64,000 bases of DNA, from the NCBI GenBank assembly GCA_947095585.1, contig OX352763.1, positions 17,781,462 to 17,845,461 of the forward strand, read 5' to 3'. Shown here in pieces: positions 53,405-64,000 of the stretch; position 1 is the first letter of the stretch; every line of letters starts with the position of its first letter. The stretch is from Nephrocerus scutellatus. Its lineage: Eukaryota; Arthropoda; Insecta; Diptera; Pipunculidae. Made by a program: the position numbers and the translations under genes. The notes beneath the pieces are model-generated. The model did no database searches. It saw nothing but the letters and a program-made list of their open reading frames with translations, and was not told where the DNA came from.

Positions 53405-54420
53405 ATTCGTGTTAGTCCAAACGTTGGGTTGTTGTGTATGTGTAGCTGTCGGAACAGTCCAGGCCTAGAAATGCGGCTGCTTCGACAGGCTGTGTCGGCG
53501 GTGTGAGTAACGTCGGATGGGACGGGCAGCTGAATAGATGAGCTGTGTTATGTGGTGATGCACCACAGTCCGGGCATTGATCGATGATGCTGTCACGTAA
53601 GCGGTGTATGTAGCTATTCAGAAAAGAGCTCCATCCTGATCTCAGTTGTGCCAGGGTTGATCTGGTTTGTCTGGGGAGGTTTTCCTCGCTTTGATGTATA
53701 GGGGGAGAGCGACCTCCCAACACGATGTTAATTTGGCAATCATCTAGTTCGGCTCTGACTGACGCTTATTGAATTGCATTTAGGGCTGCTTTATAGTCTG
53801 CTGGATCTAGAGGTCTATGTGCGATGAATTGGTTTGTCTCTTCGCGGAACATACGAATATCTGATCGGATATGCCTAGGTGGTGTGTTGAGGGTGAGCAG
53901 GTCACGGTTCGGGTGATCGGGTTTGTGACATGCCGGTAGGAATTGTTTGGCGAGAAGCTCGTTGTGCTCTTTCACTTTCAGCATTTGGGTTTCTTGACGG
54001 AGATGGTCTCCTTGTGACATGCGGTGGCAGCCAGTGATGATGCGAAGAGCAGCATTCTGACAGGATTAAAGCATCTACCAGTGTGTGTGGCAGAGGCGAG
54101 GTGTCCAAATGGGTGCCGCATAGTTTAGTACCGATCTGCCAATCGCTTGATATGTGGTACGAAGGGTTTTTTTGTCCTTCCCCTATGTACTGCCCGCTAG
54201 GGATTTGAGGACTTTATTTCTGGACATGACTCGTTTGTTAATGTTTCCCGAGTGAGTCGAAAATGTCAGCAGATTGTCGAATGTGACCCCCAAAATCTTT
54301 GGATGTTTGATTGTAGGGATTGTCCTGCCGTGTATCGAGATGTCGAGCTGTAGGTTGACTTCTTTGGTCCAAAAAAATAGTAAAATAAAGGGCCTCCTCA
54401 TTGTTATTTGATTTTCTTTT
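53405..54420 (-). pseudogene. Jockey-type LINE (jockey-D), RT C-terminal half
   Basis: Minus strand in successive frames: VNLQLDISIHGRTIPTIKHP, KILGVTFDNLLTFSTHSGNI and NKVLKSLAGST (54,183-54,401); a junction with ALRIITGCHR; SQGDHLRQETQMLKVKEHNE, LLAKQFLPACHKPDHPNRDL and PPRHIRSDIRMF (53,766-54,020); then GGRSPPIHQSEENLPRQTRS, TLAQLRSGWSSFLNSYIHRL and a CPDCG...H...HLFSC zinc-finger-like end (53,412-53,723). This is the thumb and C-terminal domain of proteins usually labelled RNA-directed DNA polymerase from mobile element jockey. At least three frameshifts or stops break it. Palm and endonuclease are missing; a mariner-type element lies just upstream. Confidence 0.8.
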
Positions 54421-54537
54421 TAAAAGGTCCAACATAAGGAGTTATAGGTTGTAAAGTGATGTTACCACGAGAGGGGTGTACAAATTCTTTCTAAATTTCT
54501 AAATAGACACTATAGCCTGATGTATTCAAGAGTTATA

Positions 54538-55710
54538 GAAGGAGGCGCAAAATTAATCATCCAATTTTGTTTTTGAATTACTTTTTTACTAAATAAAAAA
54601 AAAATGATTGTGAGTGATAGGAAAAGATGATATCCGTCAAGTGGCTTCCGCCAGTGTTTATACATATTTGAGCCCGTTTTATTGCATTTTCCATGGCTTT
54701 CCGCAAGATTTCCGGTGATAACTGTCCGCATTCCTGTCGAATATTCTCCTTAAGGGCTGCGATTGTCTGTGGCTTATTGGCATAAACCCGCGGCTTCAAG
54801 TTGCCCCAAAGAAAGAAGTCTGGGATGGTTAAATCGGGCGATCTTGCTGGCCATGCCAAATCGCCAAAACGGGAGATTACGATCAGGAAACGCTTCCTTC
54901 ACAATATCCACTGTGGCTCGTGCTGTGTGTGTGGTTGCACCGTCTTGTTGAAACCACATAAAATCACCAAGCCCCGCTCATCCAATTCCGGCAGTAAGAA
55001 GTCATTTATCATGGCCATGTAGCATTCGCCAATAACAGTGATCGTATGTAATGCATCTTCGTGCATCACACGCGGATTTTCAGAAGATTTGGCTTATTGA
55101 CGTAACTGCTTAAGTGGAAATGCGACTCGTCGCTCATGGCGATTTTCGACACAAAATCGTCCTCTTCGTTGTTGAGATTTAGGAGGGCTTTACAGTAATT
55201 CACACGCGACTGACGGTCACCAGGCATTAACTGATGCACTGTTTGCGCTTTGTACGGGAACATGTGTAAGTCTTTCACTAAAATTCGCTGTAGGGTACGT
55301 CTGGTGATGTCCAATTGCATGGCCTGTCGTCTGGTTGATGTTTCTTCGTTCTCAGCGACATCGGCAGCCACAGCTGCGATATTCTCGGCCGAGCGGCCAC
55401 GCCCTGCATGATCTCCTGTGTTTTCAGTCTGTTTGAGTCGAGTAGCTAAGCGCCGGAATGTTTGCCCAGTTGGAGCGACACGATTAGGAAATTGACGTCG
55501 AAATTCACGTTGCGCTAACAACACCGACCGATTATTCTCCAATAAAATCCTTACAATTATTCCACACTCTTGCGGAGTATAGCGCTCAATTGCTTATCTG
55601 TTTGTATACTGCAGCTGTCTAGTTCATAAATGTCAAATATGAGGACGTACGACGCCATTTGCAAAAATAATAACATCTTCCGATAGGGTGATTAATTTTG
55701 CGCCACCTGT
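54538..55710 (-). mobile_element. Mariner-type DDE transposon with both terminal inverted repeats, 1,173 bp
   Basis: The ends are inverted repeats of about 25 bases, matching at 21 positions. The core GGCGCAAAATTAATCA at 54,544-54,559 is mirrored at 55,689-55,704. Both ends are flanked by TA (54,536-54,537 and 55,711-55,712), the target duplication of the Tc1/mariner superfamily. The length is right for a single-gene element with a small internal deletion. It carries a dead transposase on the minus strand and is the same family as the fragment at 2-514. Confidence 0.88.
54578..55595 (-). pseudogene. Mariner-type transposase, frameshifted and internally deleted
   Basis: From the N-terminus: a degenerate ERYTPQECGIIVRILLENNR start without an ATG (an in-frame TAA stands just before), helix-turn-helix blocks (AQREFRRQFPN, TSTRRQAMQLDITRRTLQRI), and AMSDESHFHL with the first catalytic Asp. 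Then comes a jump from VMHEDALH directly to TITVIGECYM. The block present in the other copy as KVTAWCALWSGG...GPYFFEND is deleted. A one-base shift precedes MWFQQDGATTH, which holds the second Asp, and a two-base loss precedes DLAWPARSPDLTIPDFFLWG, which holds the third. About 36 residues separate the last two Asp, as in the first copy. The three Asp survive, but the frames do not join. Confidence 0.85.
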
Positions 55711-55712
55711 TA

Positions 55713-58040
55713 GAATGGGAAGTGATGTTTCCCGTTAAAATCTGGCGAAAAAGTCACCGCTCCTCACCCATACTTATAATGAACACAAGTATCGTTCCTT
55801 CAATTGTTTTTTTCATGTGCAGGGGGCACATGGTAAAAGCCTCTGTTCTATTCCCGGACAAATACATCGAAATACATCTGCGAGTGCATCACTACCGAAA
55901 GAGTTAAAAATCATATACAAGAACAATGCGAAGAAAATACTAAAGTTACTCAATCTCAAAGATTGATTAGCAAAAAACAACAAATACAAAGTGCATCCAG
56001 AGCATTGGTTGTTCGAATGTGCAGCTGCCGCCAACAATTAGCCAAAATTCCACTTATGTTAATTACCTTGATACTCGTCGCTGCGGTGTCGGTCATACAC
56101 CTTCTCGCAGAACAAGCAACAAACACGCGGCAGCAGTTATAGCAACAAACATATATACTTATATGTATATATATACCCGTACCATGTGCTCCTGCACATA
56201 CCTATATATAAATGCATTCTCTTTATTAGTTGGTCGATTGCAACAGCGGGAAGCGAACAGAGCCACGTTGCTCCTATACTGCTACACACTCCACTCGAAT
56301 CTCGAACACTCGATTCAAGGCAGAGACGAGATACGATCAACATCTTTTGGAAATTATTGCAATTTGGAAAATTTGTCGGAAAGGTTTTAGCAGCATAGCA
56401 CAAAGCACCGCATTCATCCGATGCACTAACTTGACTGTGGGACATTCCATCAGCCGCAATGTGATTGCGATGTGTGACATTAACATTGCATTATTGTCCG
56501 TTTTGTCCTTTGTTACCAGCAGCTGCAATTGCAGTTACACGGTAGTCAAAAGCGTTCCAGCTCCACTGTGCAAAATACAAAAGAAAGAAAAAAGTCGTTT
56601 GAGCGTTTCGCAGTTTAATGGTAAAGTGTGGTACTCGTAGTTGTCATGTTGGTGGTGCTGGTTGGAACGACAAATTGTTTGATCTATAAAAGATTCAATT
56701 GAATTGGAGGGATGACTACTCCTGCTTTTGGTACTAATATCACATGGGAATGACCTACATACAAGGGGATGCGAAATCCTTATCCCTCCTGAAAAAGGGA
56801 TCACTATATATTGTCTCATGCACTTACTCCTCCGCAAAACTTACTCAGGACAAAGAGCTATATAACACTTGAATCCACCTTACACATTCGTTAACTCCTT
56901 TAAGGATGGATGGCGATATTCAGAAGATTACAAATATGCATCGCATCTTCATCACAAGGATATCCTCGTACGTAAACTCACAAATCAACGTCATTAACAA
57001 GGGTCCTTCTTTCATTCACACAAGAATATGAATCAAGCCTTGTTGAAGCAGGCGACCGCGTTTATTGTTAATGTTTTGCTGTTGTCGTTGTTGTTGTTTT
57101 TTAATGCCCCTCCTTTGGATGGAAGTTTCCCCCATTTAGCATCAATAAGGAGCGAGTACTTTGTACTCGGATACTCATACATATGTACGAGTACAAGCCT
57201 GTGATATGACATCACAAAGAAATTCACAAGTACTCGCGTACACAGATAAATATACAACCCACAGGAAGACACCAGATTATTGACATCCTTCATACCATTT
57301 TTCACTTTTTCACATTCCTTTAAGCTCACAGATGAGATGACTGTACGAAACGGTAATAAAAAATATATAGAATCCCCTCGCACATAAGGTAGGGGTCACT
57401 TTTAATGGGTCTGGCAAAATGGAGGTTCTTGATGAGCAGAAAAATTATCTTTTATTTATGAGAATCCAAGCGAAGCATATAAAGTTTGGTAGGATGCGCA
57501 CCCTAAAAAGCGGAGAAGAAGCTTAATTTTTTCTGCTGACAGGAGGTTGTGGTTGTCATCGTCATCATTGTGCAACGCCTTTGCATACGTACGCATCCCT
57601 AACAGGAGTGACGTCCTTTTTATAATGCTTTCCTGTAGTTGTACTGAAGGGGCCCCACTTTTTGGTAGAATATGCACAAATAGAATGGATTGCAACAATA
57701 CAAAGATACACTTTAAAAAGCTCAGCAGCAGCTCAGCTACTACGAGCAGTTCAATGACTGCAAGGACATGAGCACGTAACGCTGCCACGTGGAACAATTA
57801 GAAGGGTCATAGCTGTTATTATGAGAGAATGATTTTAGGGGTTTTGCATTAAAGACCAATCTGGATCAAAATTTGGAAACGTTCCACCGCTGATCCGGTA
57901 AAGACAGTTCACTTTTAATGTTGAAACAACCGTAAACGATAACACCAATCCCACCGTGTTTTACAGTAAATTTAAAATATTTTTACTATCCAGGAAATAA
58001 CCGTCTTCTCCACATTCCATTTTCGAATAGATGTCCTTAT
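55713..58040. other. Repeat-poor non-coding DNA
   Basis: The longest transposon-free stretch of the right half. A TATATGTATATATATA run lies near 56,158-56,175. A 136-codon frame at 56,230-56,640 and others overlapping it on both strands have no recognised domain and ordinary intergenic composition. I cannot support a gene here. Confidence 0.4.
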
Positions 58041-58044
58041 GTGT

Positions 58045-60020
58045 TATCCCGTCTTTAATATAAAATGTTTAAACTTAAATGTTATGGCTAAGTTTATGGA
58101 TTTGAAGAGTCTTGACTGACTATAGTAGGCTTTGTGGGTTTTAAGAAACCGTGCGCGTATTTCTGGTTCCATGCTGTTATCGGCTGCTACAGTTGACCCG
58201 AGATATTTAAAAAATTGCACTACTTCAAATTCGCGCACCATTAATTTGATTGCGGGACCAATGTTGGATCTTCTATGTACTCATGTACTATGTGTTGCTC
58301 TCAGTTATGTGCAGCCCCAGATTTCGTGCCACCTGTTCGATCTGGATTAAAGCTTACTGTACAGCTGTTGGGTTTCTACCAACGATGTTAATATCGTCTG
58401 CGTAAGCCAGTATCTGAATGGACTTATAGAGGATTGTTCCTCTCGCCGTGCCAGATCAGAGTCTCAGATCACTTTCTCCAAAGCCAGGTTGAAGAGGACA
58501 CAGGCCACTCCTACCCCTAGTTAGAGCCCGTTATAGATGTTGAATGGGCTTGATAGTGATCCGGATATTTTTAATTTTCTCAAAACATTGGCATGGTAAA
58601 CCTACATAGTCGTGTCATTTTATTTGGGATGCCGAATTCTTTATAAAGTTCTATCCTAGCTATGCTAACATATGTGGCTTTTAAGTCTATAAGAATAGGG
58701 TGTAGTGAGTTTGAACCTCTAGACATTTTTCCATTTGCCTAAGGGTGTAAATCTGATCAGTTGTTTATTTGCCTTGGATGATGCTACACTGGTATGGGTG
58801 GTATGGGGCTATCCTATTTTGAAGGTTGGAGGAGAAAATCTTATACGCGGTACTCAACAACGTTATACTACGATAATTGCTGCTTGTTCTGATATCTCCT
58901 TTCTTATGTATTGAGCACAGGATGCCTCTTCGCCAGTCTTCTGGCAACGCTCCTTACTTCCATACTTGCACTATTATTTCATGAATTGCATAGTGTGATG
59001 TGGGGCCTTATTATTTTTGAGCTGATTTGAGCCTGCGACTGCAGTATTCTTAAGTATTCTCTTCTAGGCCCGGCCCTATCGTTTGACTGTAGTGGTTTCT
59101 AGTCTCTTCGTTGCAAAGGGCAGCCGTGTTGGCTTGAATCTGATTCGCGGATGCAGTCTTTCGTGGTGATGCAATCCGCGCTCGGAGCACCATATCAACA
59201 AGAGTCGACGTTGGCGCCTCAGTACGTGCTGCCATCTCTATGACTCGTTGTCCATTTGTCATTATCGTTCTCGTGTAAGCTATTGGTGCCATTGTACTCC
59301 CTGAATACTGGCTGCCTACCTATTTTAACATTCAAGTCCCCAAAATGATTTTTACATTCAAAGAATTCTTCTTTTTCATCATCTGTGGAATCCTCTGTAG
59401 GATTATGAGGCTTATGTTATTAAATTTGCCCCGGCGCACGCGAAGGGTGCATAGCCGTTCATTTATTCCTTTAAAGCCGATAACGGTGGGTTTTATTCTT
59501 TTGTTGACTAGAAGCCCCACCTCGAGCACATGATGTCTTGCATGACAGCTGTAATATATGTCATATTCTGATTTTTGTAAGACCCCATTCCCCGTCCATC
59601 GCATCTCTTGAATTGCTGTTTTGGCAGCCTTATATTTAAACATGGTATCGGCCAGCTGCTGTGCAGCTCGAGCTCTATACAGTGAGCGTACGTTCCATGA
59701 GAAAATTCGTAAATCGTTTAGGCATATTCGTTACCGTGTTCATCGTCTTTCATCAGTGTATCCGAGGCGGATATTGGGTTCCGTAAAAATAATTTTTTAC
59801 GGGCGTGGTTATTGGTCTCGCGCCAACCTTAGGTACTTTGAAGGGACTAGCCCGATCACTCCGCTTTTTCTGCATTTGAGGAAAATTACCGGAGGTTTGA
59901 TCGCACTTCAACCATTCAGAGATAGTAACGGCCACTTGCAATTCAGATGCATTTTGTGTTATTTCCCCTATTTTGCTAATGGTTGACCGCCATCCACCGC
60001 TGCTGGAGTAGAATACGTAT
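58045..60020 (-). mobile_element. LINE-A, longest copy: 5' region, endonuclease and RT
   Basis: Minus strand. The 5' frame at 59,753-60,037 includes SEWLKCDQTSGNFPQMQKKR and ARPITTPVKNYFYGT, possibly N-terminal coding. The endonuclease starts at about 59,700 with FSWNVRSLYRARAAQQLADT, then MFKYKAAKTAIQEMRWTGNG (its Glu is a conserved nuclease residue), LVNKRIKPTVIGFKGINERL and CTLRVRRGKFNNISLI, then SVTNDNG-like traces. A deletion near 59,000 joins it to RT: MPEDWRRGILCSIHKKGDIR, NYRSITLLSTAYKIFSS and, at the end, VREFEVVQFFKYLGSTVAAD with EPEIRARFLK (58,044-58,241). The 3' end past the thumb is missing. This copy defines the element order. Confidence 0.85.
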
Positions 60021-60084
60021 AAAAATATTGCTTGCAAATGGACCTAAGACTTGTGTTCTAATCAAAATGGTTAAGTTTTACCTC

Positions 60085-60290
60085 GCTTCCATTAAAAAAA
60101 GTACTACGGAGAGCTTTTGCATATGCTAGGAAAGATGATTCTGGAGACTATATAATGTTGAGATCGATGTCCACATCTTAACAAGAGTTAAGGTTAAGAA
60201 GCTGCGGTGGGCAGAACATTAGCGAAGAGGATCCTACTCGGTATTATATAGTGAGGCAGGTCAACCATACACTGCAAGGATAACACTATT
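60085..60290 (+). mobile_element. LINE-A 3' scrap
   Basis: Phrases GTACTACGGAGAGCTTTTG, GGAGACTATATAATG, AGGTTAAGAAGCTGCGGTGG and GCGAAGAGGATCCTACTCGG are decayed forms of the LINE-A RT end (VLRR.FG, RLYND, LGRLRWAEH, SEEDPAR). Confidence 0.65.
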
Positions 60291-61940
60291 AACTATTATT
60301 AAGACACATGATCTCTTGTAGAGAAACTTGCTTTTGTCTCCTTTAGCTTAAATCTTCCTCCAATTTCAATTACCACGATTGAGAGCAACTTATTTGTGGA
60401 CTTTCCGCATTAATACAGTGAGAAGGGGTTCGTTTAGAGAAAATCACTTCTTATATTTTCAGAAGTTGAAAGACCGACGGATATTTTTTTTCAAGCTATT
60501 GAGATAATCCTAGAAAAACAACAGTTTCCTAATATTATTCTTGCTTTCAACATTATCCTTTTCACATAAAAACCAATTTCCAAATTGACTGTTGCGGGCC
60601 TTGCACCCTACATACAAGTTTATCATTTCCTTTTTTTGGTCTGTTTTGTTAACATTCCAACTAACTGGGTGAACCAGATGACAAGCCAAAGCTAAAACTA
60701 CCGAAAAACCACTGGAAACAATTGGGCAAAACTCATTTAGCGTGAACTTTCTTGAACTCCTTCCTGGCTGCTCCTGTTCGCTGGTTAGTTGCAGTTGGAT
60801 GCTGCTACCTAGTTGCCTGGTAGTTGATGGTAATAAAGTTTAGTGCTTCTTTGTTCTACTGTTTCCGATAGTTTCTTCGAATTACAGCAATAGAGAGAGA
60901 GAGACTGTTAGGGTTAGCTATATAGTGGGTGAAGTGCGGTGAACCAAACGCCGAACGCGAACAGACGGAGTTTTCTGTGTAATTTACCATTACAAACAAC
61001 AGTACGAAGACAAAACAAATGCTTTGGAGCTCAGTAACAGTGCGAACAAGGTTATGATGGTGCTGCTCCGAATTTCATCAAAAGTAAATTTTGTGTGCAC
61101 TGCACATAGAAAGTAGCTCCAAGTGGCGAGGTTGATGCAGTTCTATTGTTGCACAAATGCTGCTCGTTCGTAGTCTTCTGTTCCTTTGCATTTTACACGA
61201 ATTTGTACAATTTGAGTTTTTGGTTCACAAACGGATCTATATAGATAGTAATAATATTTTCTAATACTTGTGCACATGCTTGTGCATGTGCGCTAGTGTT
61301 GAAGTATGGGAACAATTCAGACACGTTGCATGTTGCATGCAGGGTTGCTTATTATTGTTAAGGAATTGGAAAAGTTTTTAAAACAAAAACCAATTATTTA
61401 ACACAGCAACAACTGTCGAGCAACACAGTAAGGGCAACAATAAGAGCAATTTATCATAAACTTTGAGGCAAACGAGAGGATGTTCCTGGTACCAACAAGC
61501 AAGCTGTTGTTGACTCAAAATCAAATTAATTCACAACAAATGAATGAGACAAAGGAATAAAAATATGTTTATAATTATAACGTTTCAAGTCGATTTCCAG
61601 AGTAAAACCGAGCAACAAAATGTCAATCAAAATATTTATTTTACCTTTCCTATGACGACTTGAAAGATTTATCGGAGTACAGGATCATCCAACTTATCTC
61701 GTACTTAAATCATACAGGTTGTATTTAAAAACCATTCAGAAATACCCTTTGTAGGTCTCCCCAGGGAAATTGGATACAAATGGCCCACTCATCGGCTAGT
61801 TGAGGCTCTCTCGTACTTTAAGGGGAAGTCAGTGGATCAGCAAGTTTGAGAAACCATTATTCTCGCAAGAGTAGTCCATAGTAGAATCCCTCACGTAGAA
61901 ACTGGTTCTAAAACTGTGATGAAAATCATCAGCATACCAA
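60290..61940. other. Repeat-poor non-coding DNA
   Basis: The segment 60,940-61,130 has the CAG/CAGTGCG-rich look of fly 5' UTRs but lacks a matched Inr/DPE pair. No coding domain is seen. Confidence 0.35.
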
Positions 61941-61944
61941 TTCA

Positions 61945-62400
61945 GTATTCAGTATTTTAACAGCCAACATAGCCTACTATAGTCTGTTAAGACTATTCGA
62001 ATCCAGGAACTTAACCATAACATCCAAGTTGCTGGTGTGTAACACAATGGTTATACCAGTACTTAGATATGGATCCGAGACCGAGACAAGAAGCATTCTA
62101 AAGAAGGACGATTCCGGAGACTCTATATTGATGAGATCTACGAGCGTTACCACGATGTCAACATCGTAAAGAGAATTAAGCTGGGTAGGCTCCGGTGAGC
62201 GGGACTCCTCACAGCGAAAAGGAGCCTGCTCGGAAAGTCCTTTGCGAGGCCGGCCAAACCTACGCTGGAAGGATAGCGTAGATCGGGGTTTAGGGATGCA
62301 AAACTGGATGACATCGGCTCAAAATCGGGCCCGGTGGAGAGACTTTTTGCGGGATGCCAGGACTGGACCCCGGTTGTAGAGCCAAATATGATGATAATGA
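61945..62400 (+). mobile_element. LINE-A 3' end, including the family terminus
   Basis: Plus-strand blocks AYYSLLRLFESRNLTITSKL, VIPVLRYGSETETRS, FRRLYIDEIYERYHDVNIVK and RIKLGRLR, then traces to RWRDFLRDARTGPRL. It ends in ATGATGATAATG at 62,388-62,399, the short ATG/ATGATG-type 3' terminus typical of RTE-class LINEs, which lack poly-A. Small deletions break the frame. This is the main evidence for the RTE-like assignment. Confidence 0.85.
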
Positions 62401-62597
62401 ACAAAATAAACAACGAATTTCTGTTGGACCTAGAGACAAGAGGGAATAAGAGTAATCGCAAATGCAGATAGGGTAGCGATAGCTGTCTCAGGAAAATATG
62501 CATTTAAGCTAAGAATGGGTTCTTTAAATGGGCTTAAGAATGAGATATTAAGGTATTAATATCTATATTTTATTAATAAGAATAAGATATTAAGGCA

Positions 62598-62836
62598 ACC
62601 GTTTGTATTGTGCGAGTTATATTTTTGCATACAAATGGAAGAGACGCACAATTTAATGCCGTATCCGAAAGGCGACTTGAGAAGATTTCCGTGGCAAATA
62701 TGTCTCTCGTACGTTTGTCAGACATTCGTGAGAGGTGCGGGACCATAAAAGAGACTTTTAGTGTTTCTTGGATTTGAACCTCAAAGCTCCTGCTCAGAAG
62801 TCCAACGCACCACCAGAGTCACGGTGCCTTAGTGTC
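62598..62836 (-). repeat. SINE-1 copy
   Basis: Minus strand: GGCACCGTGACTCTGGTGGT head, GAGCAGGAGCTTTGAGGTTC with the B-box AGGTTCAAATCC, GTCTGACAAACGTACGAGAG, CGGATACGGCATTAAATTGT and CCATTTGTATGCAAAAATAT. The tail is reduced to AT-rich sequence near 62,570-62,598. Confidence 0.82.
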
Positions 62837-63590
62837 TAGTGCAGAATACAATATCTGTTTTCCCTAGCTAAAGTATTAATTAATGGTAAACATACTTTCC
62901 TGAATGAACCAAATTGGTTACCTCTGTTTCTCTTAAATTATACTCTAAATTATGTACCGCCCATTTAATAGCAAATAGTTTTTGAACATTTACCAAAAAG
63001 CAACAAACACAACTAGTCGTGTTTGCCAAGACATCGCCGATATTTTGAGATGTAATTTGTTGTCAAGGCTCGTTTGACACTGGCCAACTGCACAGATGCC
63101 GACCGACTTTGACTGCCATATCGCCATATGGGAATGTGATCGGTCTACAGATGCAGATGCATTAGAGAGACATGATGAAATATCAAGAAGAATGACAAAC
63201 AGTTGTAGGTAATCTAGCGAACGTGTGTCGCCCACCCGTATCGGTTGTTTCTTCTACGTTTTGACAGTAAGAACGCTTTAAGTGCATTTGTTCGAATGAC
63301 TGCACAACGAGTCCATTTCCGCTCGCCGTAATGTATCGGCGCACGCGACCGACCACCCAGAATGAATGATAAAGTGAAATATTCATTTTTGGCAAACATT
63401 TCGATTTGTGCGTATTTTGCTTGAGTATGAGTATCTGTGTGTTCACTTGTTCGTTTGATTGATGTTTTGAGCATCATTCACATACTCGTTGGTTGCTTTG
63501 AGGAAAAGAAATGAATTAATTACATTGGCTTTGAAAGTAGAGCAGTAGATTTTTTTTACATTTCAAGAAAGTTTGGTTACGTTTGTTTAG
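62837..63590. other. Non-coding DNA
   Basis: Overlapping minus-strand frames at 62,990-63,477 (80-87 codons) have no recognised domain. No transposon found. Confidence 0.35.
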
Positions 63591-63798
63591 GTTAGTGCAG
63601 GTTAGGTTAGGTTGGGTTAGGTTAGTGTAGGTTACGCAAGGTTAGGTTAGATAGGAATAAGTGTAGTTGGATTAGGTTAAGTTTGGTTTGGTTTGGTTAG
63701 GTTGGGTTTTGGTCAGGTCAGTGTAGGTTAGGTTAGGTAAGAGTAGGTTAGGGTAGGTTAGGTTAGTGTAGGTTAGGTTAGGTTATAGGTTAGGTTTC
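63590..63798 (+). repeat. (GGTTA)n-rich degenerate repeat
   Basis: About forty GGTTA/GTTAG pentamers with GTGTAGGTTA interruptions. The unit is the same as the arthropod telomere repeat TTAGG, but the run is short, degenerate and interstitial. Confidence 0.9.
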
Positions 63799-63835
63799 AG
63801 TCACTGCTTAGACACATTTAGAACGGTTACGGTCC

Positions 63836-64000
63836 ATTGTCTCTTTTACGGTCTCACCTCTCACGAATGCCTGACAAACGTACGAGAGTCATACTTGTCA
63901 CGGAAATCTACCCAAGTCGCCTTTCTGATACGGCATTAAATTGTGCGTCTCTTCCATTTGTATGCAAAAATATAACTCGAACAATACAACTGGTTGCAAG
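63836..64000 (+). repeat. SINE-1 copy without head, cut by window edge
   Basis: Body only: TTTTACGGTCTCACCTCTCA, GCCTGACAAACGTACGAGAG, ATACGGCATTAAATTGTGCG, and CCATTTGTATGCAAAAATAT with AACTCGAACAATACAACTGG. It is closest to the copy at 62,598-62,836, 1.2 kb away in the opposite orientation. The tRNA head is missing. Confidence 0.8.

Noticed and set aside
56019..56640. Frames of 123 and 136 codons in transposon-free DNA
   Set aside because: They overlap each other and frames on the other strand, carry no domain, and their residue use looks like random translation. I could not support a gene.
62147..62503. 118-codon minus-strand frame with hydrophobic start
   Set aside because: It overlaps the plus-strand LINE-A 3' end and is its antisense shadow.
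2..64000. A bacterial or viral operon-like system
   Set aside because: No operon spacing, no ribosome binding sites, and every recognisable protein belongs to eukaryotic mobile elements.

Overview
This is eukaryotic DNA from an insect, most likely a higher fly (Diptera, Brachycera). Non-LTR retrotransposons with insect-type reverse transcriptases, insect mariner-type transposases, a Ty3/gypsy pol remnant, tRNA-derived SINEs, CAA/CAG/GTT runs, (GGTTA)n stretches and an initiator plus DPE core promoter all fit this. There is no operon structure, no Shine-Dalgarno logic and no long non-transposon gene. The species cannot be named from the sequence alone.

The window is mainly a graveyard of nested mobile elements in moderately AT-rich intergenic or intronic DNA. 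I use these working names. LINE-A is an RTE-like non-LTR element with an APE-type endonuclease and a YADDIDI reverse transcriptase; there are about twelve fragments. LINE-B is a LOA/I-like element with RT plus RNase H; there are about six fragments. LINE-C is a CR1/jockey-superfamily element with FADD; it includes one 508-codon open RT with a 28-base poly-A tail. Jockey-D is one jockey-type RT 3' half. SINE-1 is a tRNA-headed SINE with an (ATT)n tail; there are six copies. R110 is a repeat of about 110-120 bp built round the palindrome ACACATGTGT.

Layout: 1-514 transposase remnant; 2.5-3.6 kb LINE-B split by a SINE; 4.2-6.5 kb unique DNA with a candidate promoter and two strong splice donors; 6.9-8.85 kb LINE ORF1 followed by three tandem arrays; 9.6-10.7 kb gypsy pol; 12.8-13.7 kb satellite of about 170 bp; 13.7-17.4 kb LINE-A split by LINE-C; 19.0-19.6 kb unknown repeat, with an inverted partner at 37.0-37.9 kb; 19.9-22.7 kb LINE-A split by LINE-C; 24.8-25.9, 31.9-33.3 and 34.7-35.6 kb LINE-B; 27.4-28.5 kb another LINE endonuclease; 28.8-30.1 kb LINE-A; 39.4-40.3 kb G-rich repeats; 41.9-42.0 kb a possible signal-peptide exon; 42.8-44.6 kb LINE-A then LINE-B carrying a 79-bp tandem expansion of its own RT; 48.8-51.0 kb a palindromic Tc1/mariner-type element holding LINE-A; 53.4-54.4 kb jockey-D; 54.5-55.7 kb a complete-ended but dead mariner-type element; 58.0-60.0 kb the longest LINE-A copy; 60-64 kb unique DNA, LINE-A 3' ends, SINEs and (GGTTA)n.

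No host gene can be assembled with confidence. The best host signals are the Inr/DPE pair near 4.59 kb, splice donors at 6,083 and 6,499, and a 32-residue signal-peptide-like reading frame at 41,936. The best leads for something undescribed are the RT-derived 79-bp array, the unknown inverted repeat pair, SINE-1, the R110 family and the satellite of about 170 bp.
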